Shown: in pieces, positions 53,298 through 62,302 of the stretch
Numbering within the stretch: position 1 is the first letter of the stretch
Layout: each line of letters starts with the position of its first letter
DNA from: Niastella vici
Lineage (GTDB): Bacteria; Bacteroidota; Bacteroidia; Chitinophagales; Chitinophagaceae
Assembly (NCBI RefSeq): GCF_002077945.1
Contig: NZ_LVYD01000068.1
Span: forward strand, 1-64,000
Length of the DNA: 64,000 nucleotides
Reading direction: 5' to 3'
Position numbers and translations under genes: made by a program
Notes under the pieces: generated by a model
What the model was told of the DNA's origin: nothing
Seen by the model: only the letters and a program-made list of their open reading frames with translations
Databases searched by the model: none

Positions 53298-55165
53298 AGT
53301 TGGGTGATTTCCTGGTTAGTGATTAGTATGGGTATTGACAAGTGTATATAGGTGCCCCTGCCCGGCTTGCTATCAATAGTAAACTCGCCGTCGATCATAA
53401 GCGTTCTTTCGCGCATGCCTTTTAAACCCAGGGTCTTTTTGCCCGCCATGTCTTCCATGCGGAACCCTGTTCCGTTGTCGCGAATTTCCAGCACAATTCT
53501 GTTTTCTTCCTGTGAAAGCACGGCGTCTACCTGCGTGGCATGGGCATGCCGCGCAATATTGGTGAGGGCTTCCTGGTAAATCCTGAACAGGGCATTGGAT
53601 TGGTTGGTGGTAAAATGAGGTTCAGCAACCAGGCTTTCAAAAATGCACCGGATGCCAAAATTCTTTTCAAATTCCCGGCTCTGCCATTCCAGCGCACTTA
53701 CCAGCCCCAGGTTGTCGAGAATGCTGGGCCGCAGCTGCGTGGCTATTTTACGTACCGATCGCATGGTTTCAAACAGCAATTGATCGGCCTGTTTCATTTT
53801 TTCTATCATCTCCTCTTCTTCAGGCTTCAGTTTTTTGCTCATCTGTAACAGATCGAGCTTCAGCAGGGTTAACTGCTGTCCCAGTTCATCATGAATTTCG
53901 CGGGAAATATGTTTGCGTTCTTCTTCCCTGATGTTTTCGAGGTAGGAGGTAAGCTCCCGTAGCTGGTGGTGCGATTCTTTCAGCTCCCGTTCCACTTTTA
54001 CTTTGCCGGTGATGTCGTTGGCCACTATATATATATGCCTATGACCGAAAGAAACAAAAAACTCTATGGTCTTTTTCGATCCGTCTTTGCACGTAACATC
54101 ATACTGGCTAACAAATGTTTTTGATTTAGTAAGGCTTTGCGCCTTTTCCCAATCACGGTTGGTGATCACTTTGTTGCGATCGTCAGGATCGGGAAATGCT
54201 TTTTTGAGCCATTCCATTCGGTTGGGAATATCTTCCTTTGTATAACCAAACGTTTCTGTAAAGGCATTGTTCAGGAACTTTGTTTCTTCCCGGTCACTAA
54301 ATACACAAATGGGGATGGGCAATTGTTCTGAAATGTTCCTGAATTTCTTTTCACTTTCCTGTAAAGCCCTGGTGGCGCAATTCCTTTCGGTTACATCGTT
54401 AAAGGTTACATACAACAAATTGCTATCTGTTGTAAAAGACATTTCCAGGTCCTTGCTGCTGCCGTCCCTGCAATAAATAGTGGCATCAATAGGCCTGGAT
54501 TGTTGCTTTTCTCCATTCTGCACTTTACTTAATTCATCATACCATTCTTTTTTTATTTTTTCAAAATAGGTTTTGTTACGGTATGCGGCCCTTCTCCAGT
54601 GTTCTATATCAGGTATGTCTTCGATCGTATAGCCGAACCACTCGGTGAATTTGGGGTTGATGAACAAAAATCGTTGGGGTTCCTGAATTTCATAAGCGGC
54701 AACAGGCATGGCAAGCTTTTCAAAGATACGCCTGAACTTATCCTTTGCCTCCCGTACCATTTGCTCTGCTTTTGCCTTTTCAATCATCTCAACGGCGATA
54801 GCCGGTTCACTGGCGTTTATGGCTATTGGTTGTTGCCGGTTTTGTATTACCAGTACAAGTGGTTGTTTTCGCATATGCCAGATGGAACAGGCATAGGTGG
54901 CAGCCGGTAATTTTTTCGAACACAGATGAAGCTCAATAAAAGTTTCGGGCTGAATATGCTTTTTTGAAATGGCCGTTTTAAAAGCCGTTTTAGCCGCCGG
55001 GGTTAGAAAGGACTGTATCTTTTTGCCGATGCACCGTTTGGCGGCCACTCCGTGCAGCCTGGCTTTTGCCGGCCAGATGGCATTTATAATACCTGTTTTT
55101 TTTTCAATAGATACTAAAATGACATCGCCTGAACGGTTATATGTAGCAATCATACTTTTTCCCAT
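53294..55165 (-). CDS. Multi-PAS sensor histidine kinase (HisKA_3)
   Basis: 623 residues, cytosolic. Three PAS-like domains: ~1-100 (diverged), ~140-265 (FEKLAMPVAAYEIQEPQRFL, WFGYTIEDIPD) and ~275-395 (PIPICVFSDREETKFLNNAF, FGYTKEDIPNRMEWLKKAFP). HisKA_3 H-box EEERKHISREIHDELGQQL (~418-435), N box YQEALTNIARHAHA (~525), G1 RDNGTGF and LGLKGMRERTLMIDG. The internal GYT-EDIP pattern appears in both PAS 2 and 3, indicating duplication. Coupled to the NarL regulator. The signal is unknown. Confidence 0.93.
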   Translation of the reverse strand: MGKSMIATYNRSGDVILVSIEKKTGIINAIWPAKARLHGVAAKRCIGKKIQSFLTPAAKTAFKTAISKKHIQPETFIELHLCSKKLPAATYACSIWHMRKQPLVLVIQNRQQPIAINASEPAIAVEMIEKAKAEQMVREAKDKFRRIFEKLAMPVAAYEIQEPQRFLFINPKFTEWFGYTIEDIPDIEHWRRAAYRNKTYFEKIKKEWYDELSKVQNGEKQQSRPIDATIYCRDGSSKDLEMSFTTDSNLLYVTFNDVTERNCATRALQESEKKFRNISEQLPIPICVFSDREETKFLNNAFTETFGYTKEDIPNRMEWLKKAFPDPDDRNKVITNRDWEKAQSLTKSKTFVSQYDVTCKDGSKKTIEFFVSFGHRHIYIVANDITGKVKVERELKESHHQLRELTSYLENIREEERKHISREIHDELGQQLTLLKLDLLQMSKKLKPEEEEMIEKMKQADQLLFETMRSVRKIATQLRPSILDNLGLVSALEWQSREFEKNFGIRCIFESLVAEPHFTTNQSNALFRIYQEALTNIARHAHATQVDAVLSQEENRIVLEIRDNGTGFRMEDMAGKKTLGLKGMRERTLMIDGEFTIDSKPGRGTYIHLSIPILITNQEITQL

Positions 55166-55335
55166 TAACCGGAAATTGATTTAAGTATGTATAATGGGTT
55201 TGGTTTATAAGTTAAGCTATTTCTATGTTAATTATAATGGCAGGCCGGTTATTTTTTATTGAATCCCCTTTTACCCCCATAAAAGAAAAAGATCATATGG
55301 TGTGATAACATTATATTAGTCGTTATTATTGCATC

Positions 55336-55701
55336 ATGAAAAAACAAATGAGGGACCTTTTCAGCAAGGGCGCGTTCAGGGTGAACGGCAGTTTGTGGAT
55401 CGAAGGGGATGGCACCCGCTTTTTTGGTCCCGGCCCGGTTGAATTATTACTACTCATTGAAGAAACCGGATCTATAAACCAGGCAGCCAAAAAAATGGGC
55501 ATGTCGTATAAAAAGGCCTGGGAAATCGTAAGCCGCCTCAATGAGATCGTTGGCAGCCCCATGGTGATAACGGCCACCGGTGGCGAAAAGGGCGGCGGGT
55601 CAACTATTTCGGAAGAAGCCCGCCAGCTCATCGAATATTACCAGTCTTTACGTGAGCGCTTCCGTAAGTTTATGGAACAGGAGTCACAGAAACTACAGTA
55701 G
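55336..55701 (+). CDS. ModE-like winged-helix regulator
   Basis: 121 residues with only the ModE N-terminal DNA-binding domain: RVNGSLWIEGDGTRFFGPGP, VELLLLIEETGSINQAAKKM, MSYKKAWEIVSRLNEI and TGGEKGGGSTISEEARQLIE. The C-terminal molybdate-binding (MOP) repeats are missing, so ligand sensing may lie elsewhere. A ModE-box-like inverted repeat lies 240 bp downstream, next to a molybdopterin-domain gene. ATAAC/GTTAT half-sites also sit just upstream of its own start. Confidence 0.88.
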   Translation: MKKQMRDLFSKGAFRVNGSLWIEGDGTRFFGPGPVELLLLIEETGSINQAAKKMGMSYKKAWEIVSRLNEIVGSPMVITATGGEKGGGSTISEEARQLIEYYQSLRERFRKFMEQESQKLQ

Positions 55702-55740
55702 AATCTCAAAAGCTACATTAAGTGTTCAGTGGTTATTTGA

Positions 55741-55884
55741 GGAAGTAGGTTAATGAAGTAAGAAGTATGAAGTATGAAGATCCTGATTTTCGATCCTCGT
55801 ACTTCAATTTTGAACTTTAAACATCCGGCTTTGCGCCTCGAATTTCAACAGCTTCTTACCTCTTACTTCCTACGTCTTACTTCT
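55741..55884. repeat. Interspersed repeat with inverted variable arms (copy 3, diverged arms)
   Basis: Left arm built of GAAGTAAGAAGTATGAAG-like units. The core begins AGATCCTGATTTT and ends CTCGAATTTCAA. The right arm is built of CTTCTTACCTCTTACTTC-like units. The core ends resemble those of copies at 52.5 and 63.6 kb, but the arms are unrelated in sequence. Confidence 0.6.
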
Positions 55885-55940
55885 GCTCTAAACTTTCCTA
55901 CAAAAAATCAATATAACAAACTACCACAATATAAACCTTC

Positions 55941-55964
55941 CGTTATATCTTAGAGGGAATAACG
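55941..55964. promoter_or_regulatory. ModE-box-like inverted repeat
   Basis: CGTTAT-N12-ATAACG (arms at 55941-55946 and 55959-55964) has the arm sequence and spacing of the E. coli mod operator as I remember it. It lies between the ModE-like gene and the molybdopterin-domain gene. Confidence 0.6.
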
Positions 55965-56103
55965 ATTAAAATCTAACTGTTTAAGTTCAAAAAGGTAATG
56001 ATTGTATTAATTACTTATTACAGGGCAGTGATACCGTTGTAGAAGGCTATGCAGAACGGGCAGGAACAATTTTGTAAATTTAATTTACCGCTTATAAGTG
56101 TGA

Positions 56104-56415
56104 TATGCGTAATTCATTGCTGATAATAATTGGGATAGTGGGTGTTTTGGTCTGCCTGTCGGCCACGGTCATGAACCCGCGTGGGGCCACCAATACGCCA
56201 ACGCCCCTGGCATTACAGTTATTCTGCAGAAAAATGCTCAGGGTGCGGCTGGCCTGCATATGATCGCTGTAATGATTAATTCAAACACGCTACATGGCAG
56301 CCAGCTGAATTTAACGCAACAGGAGAAAAAAGACCTGATCGCGTTCCTGAATATGCTCACTGATTCCACCTTTATTACCGATAAACGTTATTCGAACCCA
56401 TTTGTAAATAAATAA
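56104..56415 (+). pseudogene. Relic of a cytochrome-c-peroxidase-like protein
   Basis: ATG at 56104 opens a hydrophobic N-terminus (MRNSLLIIIGIVGVLVCLSA). After a frame change the tail reads SQLNLTQQEKKDLIAFLNML, TDSTFITDKRYSNPF and stops at 56415. That tail matches the C-terminus of di-haem cytochrome c peroxidase/MauG-like proteins. The central ~300 residues with both CxxCH sites are absent. Confidence 0.6.
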
Positions 56416-56417
56416 GT

Positions 56418-56909
56418 ATGTACATAAAGCAACTGTTCGCCCTGGTATTTTCATTGACTGTTCTATGTGCCCTGGCCAATGCCCAGGCTTTTTTTCAGGT
56501 TACGGGCGAAGTAGGTACGCCGTTGAAGTTGAATGAAGCTGAGATCGCGAAGATGAACAGGACCTCCGTTACGTTGACCGACAAGGATGGTAAAGACCAT
56601 AGTTATACAGGAGTACCCGTGCTCGACCTGTTAAACCGCGCCGGCGTTACCACCGGAAAACAATTGCATGGGGAGAACCTCACCAAGTACGTATTGGTGA
56701 AATGCGCCGATGGCTATGCCGTACTTTTCTCGCTGGCCGAAATGGATACCGCTCTTTCAAAGAAAACGATCATACTGGCTACGGAGGCCGATAACAAACC
56801 CATTCCCGAAGGCAAGGGACCGTTCAGGTTAGTGGTGCCCGGCGAGGGCCGTCCCGCCCGCAGTTGCTTTCAGGTGGTGGAGTTTATCGTGAAGTTTGCG
56901 AAGGATTGA
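56418..56909 (+). CDS. Secreted molybdopterin-dependent-oxidoreductase-like domain protein
   Basis: 163 residues with signal peptide MYIKQLFALVFSLTVLCALANA. The body is a short sulfite-oxidase-fold domain (FQVTGEVGTPLKLNEAEIAK, YTGVPVLDLLNRAGV, LVKCADGYAVLFSLAEMD, PIPEGKGPFRLVVPGEGRPARSC-type region). Such short members are called molybdopterin-dependent oxidoreductase, but they are about half the enzyme's length and may not bind the cofactor. The ModE-like regulator and ModE-like box lie upstream. The peroxidase relic ends 2 bp before it. Confidence 0.83.
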   Translation: MYIKQLFALVFSLTVLCALANAQAFFQVTGEVGTPLKLNEAEIAKMNRTSVTLTDKDGKDHSYTGVPVLDLLNRAGVTTGKQLHGENLTKYVLVKCADGYAVLFSLAEMDTALSKKTIILATEADNKPIPEGKGPFRLVVPGEGRPARSCFQVVEFIVKFAKD

Positions 56910-56911
56910 GG

Positions 56912-57898
56912 TTATTTAACGATCATCAATGATTTAATGATCTCGTCCTTATAATTAATGAACTGAACGAGGATATTATCGCGGCTAACCGAGAAGGTGC
57001 AAAAGCCCTGTTGTGCCGCAATGAAATGGCTGCCGGTGGGCTTTACAAAGGCCGGTCTGGCCTCGGAACCCGCGCCTGAAATTACATAATGGGTGCGGCC
57101 TTCGGGTTTGTAATACTCGAGGTGGTGTTCGTGCCCGGCAATGTATACATCCACGTTATACTTTTTGAAAAGCGGTTCCAACAGGTCATGCATATTCTTT
57201 GTGTCGGGACTATTATACCGCCAGCCACCGGTGTAAACGGGATGATGCCCCACCACCATTTTCCATTTTACGGTATTGTCGTTTAACATGCTTTCGAGCC
57301 AGGCGATCTGCGCTTCGGCGCCGCCGGTCGGATATTTGGCAGAATCGAGGTTGCCGCCGCGCATTTTCTTTTCGAGCGGATCGGTATCGAGGAAAGCGAT
57401 GAGCACGCCCAGCGAAGTATCGCCATTGATATAAAACTTTTTCGAATAGTAACGCGCGGGCATGGTCCAGCGGGAGCTGATCTTTGAATACTCTACCTGG
57501 GCCTGCGGGTTGCTGATATAATCGTGATTGCCGAGCACGGGATACCATTTAACATGGAGCGACTGTGCGCGGTAGATGGTTTCAAAAGAGCTGATCCAGT
57601 GATAATCCTGGGTGCTGTTAACGCCATAGGGATAAAAGTTATCGCCGGTGGCGATCACAAATTGAGCGTCGAGGTCATGTGCCGCTTTACCCATACCTGC
57701 TGCCACTTCTTTCTGGTAATTTTCTCCGTTGCGGCCCCAGTCGCCAAACACCACAAAATGCAGGGCATTGGGCAATTTCTTAAGATTGGGAATGGAACCG
57801 CCGCGATAACCCAGATCGCTGACCACCGGGGCCTGGGCGTTGGTTACAACAGTTACCATTAAAAGAGATACAAACAGCAGGAGTGTTTTGCGGATCAT
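56912..57898 (-). CDS. Secreted purple acid phosphatase-like metallophosphoesterase
   Basis: 328 residues with signal peptide MIRKTLLLFVSLLMVTVVTNA. Complete set of metallophosphoesterase motifs: VVFGDWGRNG, IATGDNFYPYGV (Tyr of the purple-phosphatase GDNFY motif), PVLGNHDY, VVGHHPVYTGG and IAGHEHHLEYY. This resembles the small tartrate-resistant (TRAP) type. It probably releases phosphate in the periplasm. It is convergent with the molybdopterin-domain gene with a 2-bp gap. Confidence 0.92.
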   Translation of the reverse strand: MIRKTLLLFVSLLMVTVVTNAQAPVVSDLGYRGGSIPNLKKLPNALHFVVFGDWGRNGENYQKEVAAGMGKAAHDLDAQFVIATGDNFYPYGVNSTQDYHWISSFETIYRAQSLHVKWYPVLGNHDYISNPQAQVEYSKISSRWTMPARYYSKKFYINGDTSLGVLIAFLDTDPLEKKMRGGNLDSAKYPTGGAEAQIAWLESMLNDNTVKWKMVVGHHPVYTGGWRYNSPDTKNMHDLLEPLFKKYNVDVYIAGHEHHLEYYKPEGRTHYVISGAGSEARPAFVKPTGSHFIAAQQGFCTFSVSRDNILVQFINYKDEIIKSLMIVK

Positions 57899-57957
57899 AC
57901 CAGTTGAATATAGAGGTGATTAACAGAAAAATTCCGGTGCAAGATACAGGTTGCCTG

Positions 57958-58650
57958 TTACGAAACCATTAACTGCCAGAAAGGGATCAATCTTCTTTGT
58001 TTGAAACCCAGGTATTCATACAGCCTGATGGCCCGTTCGTTTGTTTGCAATACATGCAGAAAGGGAATAATGCCTGCTTCAAGGTTCGTATTGCAAAGAT
58101 GGGCGATCAGGTATTGGGCATATTTACGACCGGTATAAGCGGGGTCGGTACAAATGGCGCTTATTTCAGTTAACCCCTCCAGCCGCATGCGTTCACCGGC
58201 GCAGGCAACCAGTTCATCCTGTTGCCAAATGCCAAAATAGTTGCCCAACTGCCAGGTTTCTTTTTCATAATAGCCCGGTTGTACTTTGTTGATGAGATTA
58301 AATAGGGGGGAGCTGTGCGATGCCTCTAGTTTTGTAATGGAAATGGCCGCTGGCGGTAGTTCAATTTTGTTTTGAAGGACCATTTGCACGCATGGCAATT
58401 CTTTGATAAGGCTAATGCCGGTGGGTAGGGGTGGTAATTCGCCAATAAGATAAAAGACCTCGCCCGGTTGAAGCCATTGCTGTAATGATGAAATACTTTC
58501 AGTATGACCCGGTTCGCAGGCTGCAAATGGCAAGATGCCACGTTGGTATCGTTTTACGTGTGGGGTGCCGGTTGCAAATTGTTGTTGAACACCGGTAAGC
58601 GCCCACCAGGCAGGATTATCCAGCTTTGAGAATGGATCACTGTTATGCAT
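57958..58650 (-). CDS. GNAT-family N-acetyltransferase
   Basis: 230 residues. The C-terminal half is a GNAT fold: YFGIWQQDELVACAGERMRL, ICTDPAYTGRKYAQYLIAHL (acetyl-CoA loop, R/GxxGxA variant), PFLHVLQTNERAIRLYEYLGF and KQRRLIPFW. The N-terminal ~95 residues are a family-specific extension. Substrate unknown. Similar proteins are annotated as acetyltransferases acting on small molecules. Confidence 0.87.
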   Translation of the reverse strand: MHNSDPFSKLDNPAWWALTGVQQQFATGTPHVKRYQRGILPFAACEPGHTESISSLQQWLQPGEVFYLIGELPPLPTGISLIKELPCVQMVLQNKIELPPAAISITKLEASHSSPLFNLINKVQPGYYEKETWQLGNYFGIWQQDELVACAGERMRLEGLTEISAICTDPAYTGRKYAQYLIAHLCNTNLEAGIIPFLHVLQTNERAIRLYEYLGFKQRRLIPFWQLMVS

Positions 58651-58728
58651 ATGGCAATATAAGAAAACAGCTTCAGGCTACAAGCCGGAAGCTGCAAGTG
58701 TATATAATAACTAAATTATATTAATCCA

Positions 58729-59310
58729 TTATGCCTGCTTTCTTACATACTTCGTAAGAATAACGATCACCTGGCCTTCAATTTTACCTTCGATCTGTTC
58801 GGTATTGTCTTCTACCAGTCTGATGTTTTTTACCACCGTACCCATTTTGGCGTTGAGGCTGGTTCCTTTTACATCCAGTGATTTGGTGAGAATGACAGTG
58901 TCGCCGTTTTGCAGCAGATTGCCATTGCTGTCTTTATGCAGCTCAACCGCATCGTCGTTATCATGATCGCCGGTTGCTTTGGCCCAGGCCAGGGTTTCCT
59001 CATCGAGGTACATCATATCGAGACTATCCATGGCCCAGCTTTCCTTCTTTAAGCGGTTCAGCATACGCCACGATACCACCTGTATACCCGGTACTTCGCT
59101 CCACATGGTTTCTGATAGAAAGGTCCAGTGGCCAGGATTCAGTTCGGCTTTTCTTTCAATTTGCGCCCGGCAGTTATCGCAGATGAGGATATTGTCATCG
59201 GCATTATTGCGAGGCGCGGGGGCTACTTCATAGATCTTTAATGTGCCGGCAGATTTGCACAGTTCACATTGGTTGTTGCTGCGTTGTTGTATTTGTTCTT
59301 CGAGTTTCAT
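58729..59310 (-). CDS. phnA: PhnA family protein (YjdM-like)
   Basis: 193 residues. N-terminal zinc ribbon (NNQCELCKSAG ... ILICDNCRAQI), a middle DUF-like segment, and the C-terminal PhnA domain (VELHKDSNGNLLQNGDTVIL, TKSLDVKGTSLNAKMGTVVK, IEGQVIVILTKYVRK). The family was named from alkylphosphonate uptake operons but is not the phosphonoacetate hydrolase; its function remains unclear. Length is typical of the long PhnA form. Confidence 0.92.
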   Translation of the reverse strand: MKLEEQIQQRSNNQCELCKSAGTLKIYEVAPAPRNNADDNILICDNCRAQIERKAELNPGHWTFLSETMWSEVPGIQVVSWRMLNRLKKESWAMDSLDMMYLDEETLAWAKATGDHDNDDAVELHKDSNGNLLQNGDTVILTKSLDVKGTSLNAKMGTVVKNIRLVEDNTEQIEGKIEGQVIVILTKYVRKQA

Positions 59311-59345
59311 AAGTGGCGTTTAAAAACGGCGGCAAAGGTAAACTT

Positions 59346-60833
59346 TTATGTCAACGATTGATACGCCTGCCCCAAAAACTCAATAAGGTCGCTGGCAATG
59401 AGGGAAGGCTGGGAACTGTATGCCGCTGCCAGGTCGCCGCTACGGCCGTGCAGAAAAACCCCCGCCAGGGCTGCGTGCAGGGAAGAATATTTCTGCGCCA
59501 GCAAACCGGTGATAATGCCGGTAAGCACATCGCCGGTTCCCCCCGTAGCCATACCCGGGTTGCCCGAGCTGTTGAAATAGCCCCTGCCGTCGGGCGAAGC
59601 AATAAATGTATATCTGCCTTTTAAAACAATGTAGATATTATACTCGGCCGCTTTTTGCAACGCCAGTTGTATGCGATCGTAGTCATTGGCGGTTTTCCCA
59701 AACAACCGTTCAAACTCTTTGGGGTGGGGCGTTATTATAGAACCGGGTGGAATTTGCTTAAGCAGCGCTTTTTCCTGCCCAATCAAATTCAGCGCATCTG
59801 CATCGATGACCATTGGCCGGCGGTTCTGCTCAAAAACTGAATTTAACAGATCAAAGTTTTCCACATGCGTACCAAGGCCTGGTCCAACACCTATTGTATC
59901 ATATTTTTCCAATTCATGTGGGGAATGATTTTCCCCGGTTCTACACATGGCCTCCGGCGCCGATACCTGCATAATAGTATAGCCCTGGGTGGGAATATGA
60001 CAGGTGAGCTTGCCAACCCCGCTGCGTAAACAGGCGCGGGCGCAAAGCACGGCTGCCCCCATCATGCCGTAGCTGCCGGCAATAATGGCGGCATGGCCAT
60101 AATCGCCTTTATGATCAAAAGGGTTGCGGGGCCTAATAATGGCGCTCACCATTGCCTGGTCAACCAGTTGAAAAGGCGCTGCCTGCTGTTCCAGAAAACC
60201 GGGTAGCAGGCCAATGTCAAGCAGGTGCACGTCGCCAATGCTTTCCGCATTTTCGGGCATCAGGAATGCCGGCTTAAAACACTGAAAACTAAGGGTGTGC
60301 CGGGCTTTTATTACAATATTACCTTTGGCGCTGTGGTCAACGTACAACCCGCTGGGGATGTCGATGGCGATCACTTCATTACCACTATTATTAATATGTT
60401 GAATAAGCTCGGCGGTAAGTCCGTCGGCCGGGCGGTTAATACCCGAACCCAATAAGGCGTCGATCACAACGTCCTGAGATGGAATGGGATGGATGGCTTC
60501 GTTTGAAGAAATAAACAAAATGGATGCGGCCGTCTCATGCAGCCGGGCAAGGTTGATCTGGAAGTCTTCCGTGCCTTTATGGCCAAATTCGAGAATGTAT
60601 ACGGTAACGGAATGATTGCTTTGGGCCAGCAGGCGGGCTATCACCAGGCCATCGCCGCCGTTGTTGCCTTTTCCGCAAAAAATGGAAAATGAGCGGCCTT
60701 TGTAATGGTGCTGCAACAGCCATTCATAACAGGCAGTGGCGGCCCGCTCCATAAGGTCGACAGAAGCGATGGGTTCATGGCGAATGGTGTATTCGTCCCA
60801 GGCTCTAATTTGTTCGGTAGCAAAAATTTGCAT
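59346..60833 (-). CDS. nnr: Bifunctional NAD(P)H-hydrate epimerase/dehydratase
   Basis: 495 residues. N-terminal YjeF epimerase (~1-215: GKGNNGGDGLVIARLL, ALLGSGINRPADG, AIDIPSGLYVDHSA). C-terminal ribokinase-like ADP-dependent dehydratase (~225-490: AIIAGSYGMMGAAVLCARAC, RSGVGKLTCHIP, VIDADALNLIG, TPHPKEFERLFG, NPGMATGGTGDVLTGIITGL). It repairs damaged NAD(P)HX. Both domains are complete. Confidence 0.95.
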   Translation of the reverse strand: MQIFATEQIRAWDEYTIRHEPIASVDLMERAATACYEWLLQHHYKGRSFSIFCGKGNNGGDGLVIARLLAQSNHSVTVYILEFGHKGTEDFQINLARLHETAASILFISSNEAIHPIPSQDVVIDALLGSGINRPADGLTAELIQHINNSGNEVIAIDIPSGLYVDHSAKGNIVIKARHTLSFQCFKPAFLMPENAESIGDVHLLDIGLLPGFLEQQAAPFQLVDQAMVSAIIRPRNPFDHKGDYGHAAIIAGSYGMMGAAVLCARACLRSGVGKLTCHIPTQGYTIMQVSAPEAMCRTGENHSPHELEKYDTIGVGPGLGTHVENFDLLNSVFEQNRRPMVIDADALNLIGQEKALLKQIPPGSIITPHPKEFERLFGKTANDYDRIQLALQKAAEYNIYIVLKGRYTFIASPDGRGYFNSSGNPGMATGGTGDVLTGIITGLLAQKYSSLHAALAGVFLHGRSGDLAAAYSSQPSLIASDLIEFLGQAYQSLT

Positions 60834-60845
60834 CCCGAAAATTAA

Positions 60846-62135
60846 TTACTTTTTGGCTGTGGAGCGCCGGCTTGACGTTTTTCTTTTAAGGGCGGTGGTA
60901 TGTGCACGGCGTTTGGGTTTTTCGGCCCGGGCAACGGGCGATGCGCCTGCCGCTGTGGGGTCTTCGTCGTCGTAGTGACCATTGTTCTGTAAATAATCAC
61001 CGAAGATGTCGGCCAGTTCCTTCACCTTATATACATACCGGCAATCGTTATTGCAAAGGGCTATAACCGTGGCATTTTCATCGTTCATGCGATAGAAAGA
61101 AGTGCGGTTGCCATGCCACCAGCCGTTGTGGTAAACCAGTTTTTTTCCGTTCTTCAGCAGGTACATGCGCCAGCCCAGTCCGTAATTGTGGGTGCCGGGT
61201 TTTTCAAAGCTGTAACCGGCATAAGCCTGCTCCAGGGTAGACTTTTTAAAGAGCCCTTCATTTTTGAGGGCCTGGTCCCATTTCAACAGATCGCGAACAG
61301 TGCTGTACACATTTTTATCGCCATATACGGCATCGAGGAATTCAAAACGGTATTCGCGGTTGCTGTAATAGAAAGAAGGCTTGTAGCGGGCCGAATCGGC
61401 GAGGGTGAACACATAGCTGTCCTTCATCCCCAGCGGATCGAAAAATGTCTTTTTCAGATAGGTTGGGTAGGGTAATCCGCTTACCTTTTCTATAATAAGC
61501 GCCAAAAGCGCAAAGTTGGTATTGGAATAGCTGAAGCCGTGATTGGCGGCTGCAATAGGGATTTTCCTGTAATTGGCAATAAGGAAATCCAGTACATCCT
61601 GGTTACTGACCATCTTGTGTTTATCCCAGCCCATTTCACCCATATAATGATCGTACTTGGGAATGCCGCTGCGGTGGTTCAGCAACAGCCGTACGGTTAC
61701 GTTTTCCAACGGAAAACCGGGTAAATATTTTGAAACGGGATCATCGATATTAAGCTTGCCTTCTTCCCACAATTTCAGGGTGGCCATACCGGTAAATGTC
61801 TTTGATACAGAGGCGAGATGGAAGGGGGTAGAAGGGGTGATAGAATCTTTCCTGGTGCGGGGATCAACGAAACCGTTGTAGGCCTCATAAACGATCTGTC
61901 CGTTCTTTGCTACCAGCACACTGCCATTGAACCTGGTTCTGCCCAGGGTTGAATCGAGATGATTGCTGACCATGCGTTTATAATAGCTCAGCTCATCGGG
62001 TGTAAGCGTGGCCGCCGCAGCGGGTGATGAAGAATCACCGGGGTTCATGGGTTCAGCCGTAACTTTCTTATTGTTAACCCTTGCACAACTCTCCAATGCC
62101 AGTAATATTAGCAATGACCAGACTAAGTTTTTCAC
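60846..62135 (-). CDS. Serine hydrolase, class C beta-lactamase-like lipoprotein
   Basis: 429 residues. Lipoprotein signal MKNLVWSLLILLALESCARV. Beta-lactamase/penicillin-binding fold: FHLASVSKTFTGMATLKL (SxxK nucleophile), YSNTNFALLALIIEKVSG (YxN), and HNGWWHGNRTSF (HxG in place of KTG). The usual members hydrolyse esters or D-amino-acid peptides; antibiotic resistance is not implied. The last ~30 residues are an odd Lys/Arg-rich tail (EKPKRRAHTTALKRKTSS). Confidence 0.9.
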   Translation of the reverse strand: MKNLVWSLLILLALESCARVNNKKVTAEPMNPGDSSSPAAAATLTPDELSYYKRMVSNHLDSTLGRTRFNGSVLVAKNGQIVYEAYNGFVDPRTRKDSITPSTPFHLASVSKTFTGMATLKLWEEGKLNIDDPVSKYLPGFPLENVTVRLLLNHRSGIPKYDHYMGEMGWDKHKMVSNQDVLDFLIANYRKIPIAAANHGFSYSNTNFALLALIIEKVSGLPYPTYLKKTFFDPLGMKDSYVFTLADSARYKPSFYYSNREYRFEFLDAVYGDKNVYSTVRDLLKWDQALKNEGLFKKSTLEQAYAGYSFEKPGTHNYGLGWRMYLLKNGKKLVYHNGWWHGNRTSFYRMNDENATVIALCNNDCRYVYKVKELADIFGDYLQNNGHYDDEDPTAAGASPVARAEKPKRRAHTTALKRKTSSRRSTAKK

Positions 62136-62302
62136 CAGGACTTATTAATTTTTGGTTTCGGAATTTGCGAAGTTACAGAAATCGGCTCAGTAACAGGGTG
62201 TCAACTGCTATTTTCATGCCCGGTTTTCTGCAACTATGAACTATATTTGCAATCTTTTAACTAAGATAGCGAATAAGTAACGTAAAAGCAGTAGGATTCA
62301 TT

